Source: an uncultured Psychrobacter sp. (GTDB lineage Bacteria > Pseudomonadota > Gammaproteobacteria > Pseudomonadales > Moraxellaceae). From it: a stretch of DNA of 64,000 nucleotides. Shown here in pieces: positions 26,733 through 36,119 of this stretch. The stretch lies in contig CANMUI010000001.1 of the NCBI GenBank assembly GCA_947501045.1, forward strand, positions 186,001 through 250,000. The letters run 5' to 3'. The first letter of the stretch is position 1. Each line of letters begins with the position of its first letter. The notes beneath the pieces were generated by a model that was not told the DNA's origin, did no database searches, and saw nothing but the letters and a program-made list of their open reading frames with translations. Made by a program: the position numbers and the translations under genes.

Positions 26733-27878
26733 ATGCCTGCATTACGTCAAGATGTTGATCCTAATGGTCTTTTAGAATATTCAGTGGTTTATACTGATCG
26801 CGCCCTAAATCATATGTCAAAAGTCTTTCAGCAAGTGATGAACGACTTATCTAGCGACTTAAAATCAGTCTATAACGCCGAAGCCGTTGCCATCGTTCCA
26901 GGCTCTGGTACTTATGGTATGGAAGCTGTGGCGCTACAATTAGCAAATGATGAGGATTGCCTTATCATCCGTAATGGCTGGTTTAGCTATCGCTGGACGC
27001 AGATTTTAGAAAAAGGCAAAATCGCCAAATCATCAACCGTACTGACTGCCAATCGCAGTGACGATAGTGATACGCCAAAACCATTTGCCCCAGTGGACAT
27101 TGATGAAGCAGTCGCTAAGATTAAAGAGCACAAACCTGCTGTCGTGTTTGCACCGCATGTCGAAACCTCAGCAGGTATTATTCTACCTGAGGACTATATC
27201 AAAGCACTCGCTGATGCCACTCATAGCGTAGGCGGCTTATTAGTTATTGATTGTATCGCCTCAGGGTGCGTCTGGCTGGATATGAAAAAACTGGGCATTG
27301 ACGTCCTGATTAGCGCGCCGCAAAAAGGCTGGAGTAGCACTCCTTGTGCCGGTTTGGTTATGATGAGCAAAGCTGCGGTCGAAAAAGTAGACAGCACTGA
27401 ATCGAATAGCTTTAGTCTTGATCTAAAGCAGTGGTTAAACATCATGCGTGCTTATGAGGATGGTGGTCATGCTTATCATGCTACTATGCCAACCGATGGT
27501 TTGCGTCAGTTCCGCGATACTATCAATGAAGCCAAAGAAGTCGGTTTTGATAAATTATGCGCGGCGCAGTGGGAGCTTGGCAAGCGTATCCGCGCCGTGC
27601 TCGAAAATAAAGGAATTGAGAGCGTTGCCGCTGAAGGCTTTAAAGCACCGGGGGTAGTGGTATCTTATACTGACCGTGATGATATGCATAAAGGTAGTGC
27701 CTTTGCTGAAGCTGGCATGCAAATAGCCTCTGGAGTGCCATTAAAGGTAGGGGAGCCTGAGAGCTTTAAAACCTTCCGCTTGGGTCTATTCGGTCTGGAT
27801 AAATTGACTGACATTGAGGGGGCAGTTGAGCGTTTTGAGACAGTACTTGAAAAAGTGATGGCTGAGCAACCTGCCTAA
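26733..27878 (+). CDS. Class V aminotransferase (alanine-glyoxylate type)
   Basis: 381-residue PLP enzyme of the alanine-glyoxylate / serine-pyruvate aminotransferase group. VPGSGTYGMEAVALQL near residues 54-69 binds the cofactor phosphate, and LLVIDCIASGCVWLDMKKL gives the PLP-contacting Asp. SAPQKGWSSTPC carries the Schiff-base lysine near residue 196. The C-terminal half has TFRLGLFGL. The amino donor cannot be read from sequence; glyoxylate detoxification or serine/glycine conversion are the family options. AAGGAG ribosome binding site; own terminator. Confidence 0.88.
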   Translation: MPALRQDVDPNGLLEYSVVYTDRALNHMSKVFQQVMNDLSSDLKSVYNAEAVAIVPGSGTYGMEAVALQLANDEDCLIIRNGWFSYRWTQILEKGKIAKSSTVLTANRSDDSDTPKPFAPVDIDEAVAKIKEHKPAVVFAPHVETSAGIILPEDYIKALADATHSVGGLLVIDCIASGCVWLDMKKLGIDVLISAPQKGWSSTPCAGLVMMSKAAVEKVDSTESNSFSLDLKQWLNIMRAYEDGGHAYHATMPTDGLRQFRDTINEAKEVGFDKLCAAQWELGKRIRAVLENKGIESVAAEGFKAPGVVVSYTDRDDMHKGSAFAEAGMQIASGVPLKVGEPESFKTFRLGLFGLDKLTDIEGAVERFETVLEKVMAEQPA

Positions 27879-27923
27879 TTGATTGAAATATAGCGCTTTT
27901 AGTACAGCTATAATTTAAATAAG

Positions 27924-27962
27924 AAATACCGAGTGTGTTGATACAAGCGCTCGGTATTTTTT
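27924..27962 (+). terminator. Terminator after the aminotransferase gene
   Basis: AAATACCGAG (27924-27933) pairs with CTCGGTATTT (27950-27959) around a 16-nt loop, followed by T. Confidence 0.85.
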
Positions 27963-28036
27963 AGCTATTTATTATGTTTTACAATATAATGTATTTTTAT
28001 AAATAGAATAATTAAGAATTCATCAGGTAATTCGTT

Positions 28037-28474
28037 ATGAGTATACAAATAGACTGGCAAGCCTTCACCCCTATCTCTTTAGTTGGTGGTTTGATGATAG
28101 GAGTCGCAGCAGTGGTTTTACTATTAGGTATTGGCCGTATTGCTGGTATCAGCGGCATTGCCTCAAGTTTACTAAAGCCTAGACGCGTTGAGATATGGCA
28201 AGTGTTATTTATCTTGGGTTTGGTGGTGTCACCTTTATTATACCAACTGGTAACGCCGCTGCCGGTAATGCAAGTGACGTCATCACTGCCTTTATTAATC
28301 GCAGCTGGCTTGTTAGTCGGTTTTGGTACAAGATTAGGGTCTGGTTGTACTAGTGGTCACGGCATCTGCGGTAATGCGCGCTTATCACCACGCTCTATGG
28401 TAGCTACCGCAACTTTTATGGGATTTGGTATTTTTACCGTCTATATTGGTCGCCATGTTTTGGGTTTGATTTGA
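28037..28474 (+). CDS. YeeE/YedE-family half transporter, first subunit
   Basis: 145-residue membrane protein with about four helices. The loop GTRLGSGCTSGHGICGNARLSPRSM at about residues 96-120 holds the conserved cysteine pair of YeeE/YedE proteins, which in the full-length thiosulfate importer YeeE relay the substrate through the membrane. This is a half-size version; the partner half follows 84 nt downstream. Uptake of thiosulfate or another sulfur compound is inferred from the family. Confidence 0.85.
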   Translation: MSIQIDWQAFTPISLVGGLMIGVAAVVLLLGIGRIAGISGIASSLLKPRRVEIWQVLFILGLVVSPLLYQLVTPLPVMQVTSSLPLLIAAGLLVGFGTRLGSGCTSGHGICGNARLSPRSMVATATFMGFGIFTVYIGRHVLGLI

Positions 28475-28558
28475 ACAGATTTGAGTTTGACGGATGCTTA
28501 GAGAGCACCCTATAGGCTGATATAAACACAATAAAAACAACGATAGCGAGAATTAACA

Positions 28559-28981
28559 ATGTTAAAAAATATCATTGGACTACTGGCAGGATTACTATTT
28601 GGTCTTGGACTGCTTATATCTGGTATGACTGATCCAGTTAAAGTACAAGGATTTTTAGATGTGTTTGGCGCGTGGGATATCTCTTTGGCGCTGGTTATGG
28701 GCGGCGGTTTAGTCGTTGCGCTGCTCGGTGTGCAATTAATAGCCAAGCGACAAAAAACCAGTTGGATTGGTAGCGAAATCGACATGCCAACCAAAACAGT
28801 CATCACCAAACCGCTTATTATCGGCGCTATGCTATTTGGTATTGGCTGGGGTCTGGTCGGAATTTGTCCCGGACCGGGTATTGTGCTACTAGGCACTGGC
28901 CAGTGGCAAGCTTATGTCTTTGTAACCGCGATGGTTGTTGGGATGGTGGTGTTTCAGCGGCTTGAACCTAGGCTTGGTTAG
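28559..28981 (+). CDS. YeeE/YedE-family half transporter, second subunit (DUF6691)
   Basis: 140 residues and about four helices. GLGLLISGMTDPVKVQGFLDVFG is the conserved first-helix loop of this half. GWGLVGICPGPGIVLLGTG carries the single conserved cysteine of the second pseudo-repeat. Together with the preceding gene it makes up one YeeE-type unit as two polypeptides, so they are probably co-translated partners. No sulfurtransferase or metallo-hydrolase gene, often seen beside such pairs, is adjacent here. Confidence 0.85.
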   Translation: MLKNIIGLLAGLLFGLGLLISGMTDPVKVQGFLDVFGAWDISLALVMGGGLVVALLGVQLIAKRQKTSWIGSEIDMPTKTVITKPLIIGAMLFGIGWGLVGICPGPGIVLLGTGQWQAYVFVTAMVVGMVVFQRLEPRLG

Positions 28982-28999
28982 AAGTAGGTTTGAAGCGTT

Positions 29000-29038
29000 A
29001 AAAAGGTCAGCCTAAATAAATTAAGCTGACCTTTTTTT
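29000..29038. terminator. Bidirectional terminator between converging genes
   Basis: AAAAAGGTCAGC (29000-29011) and GCTGACCTTTTTTT (29025-29038) form a strong hairpin with A/T flanks on both sides. It ends the YeeE pair on the plus strand and the acyl-CoA synthetase on the minus strand. Confidence 0.9.
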
Positions 29039-29051
29039 ATACTTTACGAAC

Positions 29052-30716
29052 TTATTTCGCGCTTGATGTTACTTTTGGTGTTTCATGCGCGAGTGATTTG
29101 GCCGCTTGGCGCAGCTCAAATTTTTGTACTTTACCGGTACTGGTCTTGGGTATTTCAGTGAAGATGATGTATTTGGGGACTTTAAATCCTGCTAAATGCT
29201 GCTTGCAATGGGCGGTGACCGTATCGCGCTGCAAAGTATGGCCGTCATGGATCTCGATAAAAGCCACTGGTACCTCACCCCATTTTTCATGAGGAGCGGC
29301 AACTACTGCGCAGCTTACGACGGCAGGCAGTTGATATAGGACATTTTCAACCTCAATACTAGAGATGTTCTCGCCGCCTGAGATAATAATGTCTTTGAGT
29401 CTATCCATGATTTTTATATAGCCATCTGGATATTTAACCCCTAAATCTCCAGTACGAAACCAACCATCTTTAAACGCCGCTTCGGTGGCTTTACGGCTTT
29501 TAAGATAACCTTTCATGATCATATTGCCGCGCAGGGCCAGCTCGCCCATCTCCTCTCCATCTGCTTCTACCGGCTCTGTTGTGTCTTGTCTTAATACCTC
29601 AAACCCAGTCATCAAATGTGATCTTACGCCTTGACGGGATTTCTTTTGCGCGCGTCCACTAACGTCCAGCTCATCCCACTCAGCTTGCTCAGCGCAAACG
29701 GTTACGGGCCCGTAGACTTCGGTGAGTCCGTAAACATGGGAGATATGAAAGCCCATTTTCTCCATTGCCGCCAGCATAGTTTCGGACGGCGGCGCGCCTG
29801 CCACCCAGCCTTTGACTTCATGATTGATAGCCGCTTTATAGTCAGCATCACCGCCAGCGATCATATTATGGACAATGGGGGCGGCGCAGTAATGCGATAC
29901 TTGATGTTTGGCAATTAGTTGCAAAATCAAATTGCCATCTATTTTACGCAGACAGACATTGACGCCTGCACGCTCAGCGATGGTCCACGGGAAACACCAG
30001 CCGTTACAATGGAACATGGGCAGCGTCCATAGGTACAGTGGATGTTTGGGCATGTCCCAATCTAAGATATTAGAGAGAGCATTCAGCGTTGCGCCGCGGT
30101 GGTGATAGACCACTCCTTTGGGCGTGCCGGTAGTACCAGAAGTATAATTTAGTGCAATGGCTTCCCATTCATCCTCTGGCCTCTCCCAATTATCTAAGCG
30201 ATCTGAGCTGGCAATCAGCTCTTCATAAGTCATCTTACCAAAGCGTTCTACTTTAACGGCAGCATCTGTCGCATGAATTACGATTAAATTAGGAAAAGTC
30301 TCATCAATGATCTCAGCAAGATCAGCAAACTCGCTATCCATAATAAGCACTTTGGCCTCAGAGTGTTGCACACAAAAGGTTAGCGCATTGATATCGAGGC
30401 GCGTATTTAAAGTACAAAGGACGCCGCCCGACATCGGTATGCCAAAGGCAGCCTCTACCATCACGGGGGTGTTTGGCAACATAACAGCGACGGTATCGTT
30501 TTTATCAATACCTAGTTTACGCAGAGCATCGGACAACTGACGGCAACGATCATAGGTTTGTTGCCAAGTTTGGGTCAGATCATTATGCTCAAGATCATCG
30601 TAGATAATAGCAGTTTTATCGGGATAAACCTGTGCGCTGCGAGTAATAAAATCAATAGGTGTAAGCGGTTGATAGTTAGCAGCATTTTTGCCAAGACCTG
30701 TGTGAAAGTCAGTCAT
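29052..30716 (-). CDS. Acyl-CoA synthetase (AMP-forming), AlkK/medium-chain type
   Basis: 554-residue ANL-family ligase that activates a carboxylic acid to its CoA thioester. P-loop YTSGTTGTPKGVVYHHRGA near residues 191-209, then LPMFHCNGWCFPW, HVYGLTEVYGPVTVC, the hinge DRLKDIISGGENISSIEVE, and the C-terminal catalytic lysine in KTSTGKVQKFELR. The HCNGWCFPW and GLTEVYGP motifs place it with the medium-chain / AlkK / DmdB-like group rather than FadD. The exact acid is unknown. fadH is divergent next door, suggesting a fatty-acid degradation context. Confidence 0.88.
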   Translation of the reverse strand: MTDFHTGLGKNAANYQPLTPIDFITRSAQVYPDKTAIIYDDLEHNDLTQTWQQTYDRCRQLSDALRKLGIDKNDTVAVMLPNTPVMVEAAFGIPMSGGVLCTLNTRLDINALTFCVQHSEAKVLIMDSEFADLAEIIDETFPNLIVIHATDAAVKVERFGKMTYEELIASSDRLDNWERPEDEWEAIALNYTSGTTGTPKGVVYHHRGATLNALSNILDWDMPKHPLYLWTLPMFHCNGWCFPWTIAERAGVNVCLRKIDGNLILQLIAKHQVSHYCAAPIVHNMIAGGDADYKAAINHEVKGWVAGAPPSETMLAAMEKMGFHISHVYGLTEVYGPVTVCAEQAEWDELDVSGRAQKKSRQGVRSHLMTGFEVLRQDTTEPVEADGEEMGELALRGNMIMKGYLKSRKATEAAFKDGWFRTGDLGVKYPDGYIKIMDRLKDIIISGGENISSIEVENVLYQLPAVVSCAVVAAPHEKWGEVPVAFIEIHDGHTLQRDTVTAHCKQHLAGFKVPKYIIFTEIPKTSTGKVQKFELRQAAKSLAHETPKVTSSAK

Positions 30717-31006
30717 AAAGATAGTCCTTTATCGTGTTTTTATTCAAGCTTTTTAACGGATGGTTATAGACCATCGTCTATTCATTATAGACAAAGCTGG
30801 ACTAAAAGTAAGCTTGAATTGTGGCGTTTGTTTAATTAAGGCAGTTAAGTAATAAATCTATCACAAAATCAACTGGCTATAACGCTCACTCATCAGTCGT
30901 TTGTCTGCATAGCTGACGATAAGGGCCTGTGTTAGGATAGAACCACTATTTATCTGCATATTATTTTACAACCGCAATTTATTGATTCATTCATAAGGAC
31001 AATGAC

Positions 31007-33157
31007 ATGAGCGCCAGCAATCCTGCCAAAAGCAATGCCAGCACTGACAAGACTATTAACACAGCTAATGCTAATGAGCACTATCCGCACCTGTTTGAGC
31101 CGCTAGATTTAGGCTTTACGACGCTCAAAAATCGTCTAGTGATGGGCTCGATGCATACCGGACTCGAAGACCGTTTTTATAACTATGGCAAGCTTGCCGC
31201 GTATTTCGCTGAGCGCGCTAAAGGCGGCGTCGCTATGATGATTACCGGTGGTATCTCGCCCAATCGTGAAGGCTGGCTGTTGCCTGCTGGTGGTACCATG
31301 AACACCAAGATGGACGTTATCAACCACCAGCGCGTTACCCGCGCCGCGCATAAGTACGATAGCAAAATCATCATGCAAATCCTGCACAGTGGTCGCTACG
31401 GTTATCATCCGTTCATCGTCTCCTCAAGCCCGATTAAGTCGCCAATCACGCCCTTCAAACCGCGCAAGATGAGCATCAAAAACATCGAGCAGACGGTTGA
31501 AGATTACGCACGCTGTGCCAAGCTTGCCAAACAAGCAGGCTACGATGGCGTTGAGATCATGGGTTCGGAAGGCTACTTGCTGAATCAGTTTTTATCGAAT
31601 CATGTCAATCAACGTGACGATGAATACGGCGGTGATATCAATGGACGCATGAAGTTCGCCGTTGATGTAGTCAAAGCGGTTCGCGCTGCTGTAGGTGAAG
31701 ATTTCATTATCGTATTTCGCCTATCGGTCATCGATCTGGTCAAAGATGGCAATGTCATGGATGAGGTTATCACTGTCGCTAAAGCCTTAGAAGCCGCTGG
31801 CGTGACTATCATGAACACCGGTATCGGCTGGCATGAAGCACGGGTGCCAACGATTGTGACCAGCGTGCCGCGCGCCGCTTTCGTTGACTTCTCAGCTGAG
31901 ATCAAAAAGCATATCAATATCCCAATGATGGCGGCCAACCGTATCAATATGCCGTATACCGCTGAAGCGATTGTCGCTAGTGGTCAAGCTGATCTTATTC
32001 AAATGGCGCGTCCGTTCCTCGCTGACCCTGACTGGGTCAATAAAGCTAAAGAGGGTAAAGCCGACCGTATCAATACCTGTATCGCCTGTAACCAAGCTTG
32101 CCTTGATCATACCTTTGAGAACAAACGCTCAACTTGTCTGGTTAATCCTAGAGCTTGTTATGAGACCGAGCTGGTCTATAAGAAAACTAAAAATCCGCAA
32201 AAAGTCGCGGTCATCGGTGGCGGTGTCGCTGGCATGTCAGCGGCGCATGTCGCGGCCCTACGTGGGCATAATGTGACATTATTTGAAGCCAAAGACATCC
32301 TAGGCGGTCAGTTCAACTATGCCAAAGTCATTCCCGGTAAAGAAGAGTTCTTTGAGACTATTCGCTACTACATCAACGAGCTGAACCATCTAGGCGTTGA
32401 GATTAAACTTAATACCAAAGTCGACAAAGCGATGTTGGATGACGGTAAATTCCAACATGTCATTGTCGCAACCGGCGTGGTACCAAGAAGCCTCAAGCTT
32501 GAGGGCGTGGATCTGCCGCAAGTCATGAGCTATGCAGAGTTGCTCTCAGGCGAAAAAGCCGTCGGCGATACCGTGGCCGTCATCGGTGCAGGCGGCGTGG
32601 GTTTCGACGTCAGCGAATACCTCACTGCGCGTCATGGTCAGCCTTTGCATGAGTTAGGGCCTGAAACCCTAAAAGACCCAAACTACCGTCCCGAGCCACA
32701 GTCTATCGAGGAGTGGCGTGAAGAGTGGGGCGTCACCGAAGATACCAACTATCAAAGTGATGGCGGCCTGCTCAAACCTGAAGGCATCACGCCCATTCGC
32801 CAAGTATACCTCATGCAGCGCAGTAAAGGCCGCTTAGGTAAAGGCTTGAACAAAACGACGGGCTGGGTACACCGCGCTCATGTTAAATCGCACGGCGTCA
32901 TTCAAGTGGCTGGCGTGCAGTATGAAAAAATCACCAACGAAGGCATTTGGGTGACCAATCCACAAGGACAAAGCCAGCTCTTGCGTGTTGATAGTGTCGT
33001 CGTCTGCGCCGGTCAAGAGTCGGTTACGGAGCTGATGCCGAATGTTGGCGATGCACCAAACGCGCAGTATCATTTGATTGGTGGAGCAAAACTTGCCGCA
33101 GAATTGGATGCCAAACGCGCCATTCGTGAGGGAGCTGAGGTTGCAGTGGGGATTTAG
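31007..33157 (+). CDS. fadH: 2,4-dienoyl-CoA reductase (NADPH)
   Basis: Removes double bonds at even positions during beta-oxidation of unsaturated fatty acids. 716 residues in three parts. First, an FMN TIM barrel of the old-yellow-enzyme type (LFEPLDLGFTTLKNRLVMGS; HSGRYGYHPFIVSSSPI). Second, a 4Fe-4S motif in CIACNQACLDHTF...CLVNP. Third, FAD/NAD Rossmann domains beginning VAVIGGGVAGMSAAH. It is about 40 residues longer than the E. coli protein. The coding sequence is visibly richer in G+C than its neighbours, which may reflect strong codon bias. AAGGA ribosome binding site. Confidence 0.94.
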   Translation: MSASNPAKSNASTDKTINTANANEHYPHLFEPLDLGFTTLKNRLVMGSMHTGLEDRFYNYGKLAAYFAERAKGGVAMMITGGISPNREGWLLPAGGTMNTKMDVINHQRVTRAAHKYDSKIIMQILHSGRYGYHPFIVSSSPIKSPITPFKPRKMSIKNIEQTVEDYARCAKLAKQAGYDGVEIMGSEGYLLNQFLSNHVNQRDDEYGGDINGRMKFAVDVVKAVRAAVGEDFIIVFRLSVIDLVKDGNVMDEVITVAKALEAAGVTIMNTGIGWHEARVPTIVTSVPRAAFVDFSAEIKKHINIPMMAANRINMPYTAEAIVASGQADLIQMARPFLADPDWVNKAKEGKADRINTCIACNQACLDHTFENKRSTCLVNPRACYETELVYKKTKNPQKVAVIGGGVAGMSAAHVAALRGHNVTLFEAKDILGGQFNYAKVIPGKEEFFETIRYYINELNHLGVEIKLNTKVDKAMLDDGKFQHVIVATGVVPRSLKLEGVDLPQVMSYAELLSGEKAVGDTVAVIGAGGVGFDVSEYLTARHGQPLHELGPETLKDPNYRPEPQSIEEWREEWGVTEDTNYQSDGGLLKPEGITPIRQVYLMQRSKGRLGKGLNKTTGWVHRAHVKSHGVIQVAGVQYEKITNEGIWVTNPQGQSQLLRVDSVVVCAGQESVTELMPNVGDAPNAQYHLIGGAKLAAELDAKRAIREGAEVAVGI

Positions 33158-33179
33158 GGTTTTAAGTTAATTATCAAAG

Positions 33180-33209
33180 CGGTGAGATTCTTATCTTGCC
33201 GTTTTTTTT
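33180..33209 (+). terminator. Terminator after fadH
   Basis: CGGTGAGAT (33180-33188) pairs with ATCTTGCCG (33193-33201), including two G-U pairs, around a TCTT loop, followed by T8. Confidence 0.8.
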
Positions 33210-33218
33210 GTTTAGTCA

Positions 33219-33239
33219 GTAGGGTGCGCCCAGCGCACC
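33219..33239 (+). repeat. REP-like palindrome
   Basis: GTAGGGTGCGC, CCA, then GCGCACC: a 7-bp perfect stem with a 3-nt loop. Its reverse complement recurs at 43259-43279 with one difference over 21 positions. It sits at the left end of the accessory stretch, right after the fadH terminator. Confidence 0.75.
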
Positions 33240-33428
33240 ATAAGCAAGGTAATGTCTAACATCGGTGCGTGGAATGCAATCTATAGCTGTAGCAGGTTTT
33301 CATTTAAAGCCAGATATTAGTCAGTATATGACTGAAGTGAATATAATGAATGAATAGTTGAGTAAGTGCTAGAATTTTTGCAAACAAGTAGCTGTGCCCA
33401 TATTTATAAAATAAAACTAGGAATCACT

Positions 33429-34322
33429 GTGAAAAAAGCTTTAATGAAAGCAATGTTAGTAAGTGCCGCCTTTGTTGTATCGAATACCAGCTTTTCAGAG
33501 GAGTCAACTTATCCAAATTCAGTACCAGAACCTATAAATAGTTTATATGATTTAATTAAACCTTTAGACAACAATATATCGCTGGTATATTTACAGACGG
33601 ATAAAGGGGTAAAACAAGGTATTATTGATAGTTTATCAGGAATAAAAATTGTTCCTCCAATTTATGAACAAATCTTAAGCTATCACGAAGATATTGCCGT
33701 AGTCGTAAAAGATAATAAATATAGTCTCATTGATACCAAAAATAATACAGTCTTGCCTACAGTATATGATTATATTGTTTTTCAAAACGACGGAACAGCA
33801 AGAGTACAGTTGGACGGTAAATATGGTTTGATTAACAATAAGGGAGAGCAAATTATCTCCAATAAATATGACTATGTGGGTATGTTTAGTGAAGGCCTAT
33901 TAGCCGTTCAACTCAATGGTAAAGCAGGTTATATTGATCAAGATGAGAAAGCCGTTATAGACTTTCAATACGACTACGGTCATGAATTCGCTAATGGATT
34001 GGCATGGGTATCTTTTAATAATAAATATGCTCTTATCAACAAAGATAACAAGCTTGTCATTCCTTTTATTTATGATTCTGCAAGAGCATTTAGTAATGGT
34101 TTGGCAGTCGTCAGTTTAGAAGGTAAGGATGGATTTGTTGATCAGCAAGGTAGAGTCATTATTCCTTTTAAATATGACAGTGCACTATCTTTTGAAAACG
34201 GTGTCGCTAAAGTTTATGTAAGAGATAACCATGATTGTAGTGGGAGCTTTTGTATTGATATTAAGGGTAACCGTACAGAATGCCCTGATGAGTATATTGC
34301 TACTGCTGAGGTGTCAGATTAA
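33429..34322 (+). CDS. Exported WG-repeat protein
   Basis: 297 residues. I choose the GTG at 33429 because AGGA stands 6 nt upstream and the product then begins with a clean signal peptide (VKKALMKAMLVSAAFVVSNTSFS). The upstream in-frame ATG at 33366 has neither. The mature part is a run of WG-type repeats of about 35 residues with the pattern GLIN-xxGE-xIIxxKYDYVGxFSEGLLAVxLNGK; five or six are readable. WG proteins are thought to mediate contacts, and no enzymatic residue is evident. The gene is AT-rich compared with fadH. It lies alone between a REP-like palindrome and the phospholipase D-like gene. Confidence 0.85.
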   Translation: MKKALMKAMLVSAAFVVSNTSFSEESTYPNSVPEPINSLYDLIKPLDNNISLVYLQTDKGVKQGIIDSLSGIKIVPPIYEQILSYHEDIAVVVKDNKYSLIDTKNNTVLPTVYDYIVFQNDGTARVQLDGKYGLINNKGEQIISNKYDYVGMFSEGLLAVQLNGKAGYIDQDEKAVIDFQYDYGHEFANGLAWVSFNNKYALINKDNKLVIPFIYDSARAFSNGLAVVSLEGKDGFVDQQGRVIIPFKYDSALSFENGVAKVYVRDNHDCSGSFCIDIKGNRTECPDEYIATAEVSD

Positions 34323-34443
34323 CAAATAAAAGATTCAAACGGAACTACCCAATCGTTTTAGTCAAGGTAACAGGCTAAGTCTTTTGCAATCGTAGCGTTG
34401 AAGAAACTCTTCAGATGACTCGTTTTGTTTAGCTCAGTACCGA

Positions 34444-35994
34444 ATGGAAAACTTCAACATGATCCTAAAAAAGCTCGTCTCCGCGATTGCCCTGACAGGA
34501 AGCGCTATTGTTATCGCCCGATCGGTTTTTGCGTTGCCAAAAATAGAAGAGCGCATTGATAGCACCGCACTACCAAAAACCATGAGCGGACCACTAGCTG
34601 AGGCGTTAATTGATCTAGAAGAGGAGCATAAAGGGCTTACGGGAGTCGCACCGCTCCAAAACAGTGCCGACGCCTTTGCGGTACGTATTCTCCTTGCAGA
34701 CGCTGCTGTAACAAGCATTGATGCTCAGTACTACATGTGGCATGCCGATCTGACGGGCACCTTATTACTCGATGCGCTGGTTCGTGCAGCCGACCGAGGC
34801 GTGCGGGTTCGGTTGCTGTTAGATGACAACGGTACCACCGGACTAGATGGCGATATAGCCGCTTTGGTTGCTCATCCAAACATTGAGGTACGACTCTATA
34901 ATCCTTTTAATCTTAGAACTTTCAAGACATTATCGTACGCGTTTGATTTTTTTAGATTGAACCGCAGAATGCATAACAAATCGTTCACAGTAGATGGCAG
35001 AGCTACCATACTCGGCGGTCGAAACGTTGGCGATGAGTATTTTGGGACGGGTTCAACGCCGTTGTTTGTTGATCTTGATGTACTCGCAGCTGGGACAATC
35101 GTCGCCGAGGTCGTAGCTGATTTTGATCGTTACTGGGCTTCGCTATCGTCTTATTCGGCACAGGCGATCGTTGGGGTAAATAAAGACACTGACCCGATTG
35201 GTGAGCGTTTAGCTAATTTTAGAGCCGATCCGCAAATGGGTAAGTACAAAGCTATTTTAGAGGACTCGAACACGGTGTCGGCGCTTATCAAAGGGGAGCT
35301 GAATTTAGAATGGACGACAACCTTGTTGGTGAGCGATGATCCTGCAAAAGGACAGGGAGCCGTGCCAAAAGAAGATCTATTGGTACATCGCCTAAAAGAA
35401 GCAGTAGGCGATATCCAGACACGGTTTGATGGCATTTCAGCCTATCTTGTTCCCGGTACCACTGGTGTCAAAACCTTTGCCGACCTACAAGCAAGAGGCG
35501 TTACCGTGCGAATGCTGACCAACTCAATGGAGGCTACCGATGTGCTACCTGTTCATGCCGGTTATGCTAAATATCGTAAGAAGATGCTCAAAAGTGGCGT
35601 TACGCTCTTTGAGCTACGAGAAAAAGTCGCACCTTGTGCCACTGCCAGTCGTCTAGGACTATTAGGCTCGACAGGAGCTAGTCTGCATACCAAAACCTTC
35701 GCTGTGGATGGACAGCGGATATTTGTGGGATCATTTAACTTTGATCCTCGCTCTACCAAGCTTAATACTGAATTGGGTTTATTGATCGATAGTGAGCAAA
35801 TGGCGCAACAGCTGCATACCGTATTTGATGAAGGCATGGTCGGTCTGACTTGGCGAGTTAAACTAAGCGGTAACAAGCTGGTCTGGATCGATGCCAATAC
35901 GGGTTTGATAACGACTTCTGAGCCGGGTTCTAGTGTTATGCGCAGCTTTATCTTAGCAGTAGTTAAAAGGCTGCCCGTTGAATGGCTTTTGTAA
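34444..35994 (+). CDS. Phospholipase D-like (HKD) protein
   Basis: 516 residues with two HKD motifs: MHNKSFTVDGRATILGGRN near residues 178-196 and LHTKTFAVDGQRIFVGSFNFDPRS near 417-440. Both catalytic His-Lys-Asp sets and the trailing GG/GS and N residues are intact. A hydrophobic N-terminal segment (LVSAIALTGSAIVIARSVFA) suggests a signal peptide or anchor. It belongs to the cardiolipin synthase / phospholipase D superfamily; at this length a cardiolipin-synthase-like or periplasmic phospholipase role is most likely. Two ATGs (34444 and 34459) are possible starts, and neither has a good ribosome binding site. Confidence 0.85.
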   Translation: MENFNMILKKLVSAIALTGSAIVIARSVFALPKIEERIDSTALPKTMSGPLAEALIDLEEEHKGLTGVAPLQNSADAFAVRILLADAAVTSIDAQYYMWHADLTGTLLLDALVRAADRGVRVRLLLDDNGTTGLDGDIAALVAHPNIEVRLYNPFNLRTFKTLSYAFDFFRLNRRMHNKSFTVDGRATILGGRNVGDEYFGTGSTPLFVDLDVLAAGTIVAEVVADFDRYWASLSSYSAQAIVGVNKDTDPIGERLANFRADPQMGKYKAILEDSNTVSALIKGELNLEWTTTLLVSDDPAKGQGAVPKEDLLVHRLKEAVGDIQTRFDGISAYLVPGTTGVKTFADLQARGVTVRMLTNSMEATDVLPVHAGYAKYRKKMLKSGVTLFELREKVAPCATASRLGLLGSTGASLHTKTFAVDGQRIFVGSFNFDPRSTKLNTELGLLIDSEQMAQQLHTVFDEGMVGLTWRVKLSGNKLVWIDANTGLITTSEPGSSVMRSFILAVVKRLPVEWLL

Positions 35995-36119
35995 CTTCTC
36001 TAAATTACAGTAGATTCTTAAGAAAAAGATTGCGGTTAATAACTACATTAAAAAGGTGCATTTTATATATTTACTAATTAAAATATACCTTCCTATTATA
36101 CGGTATGGATTTTAACCCG

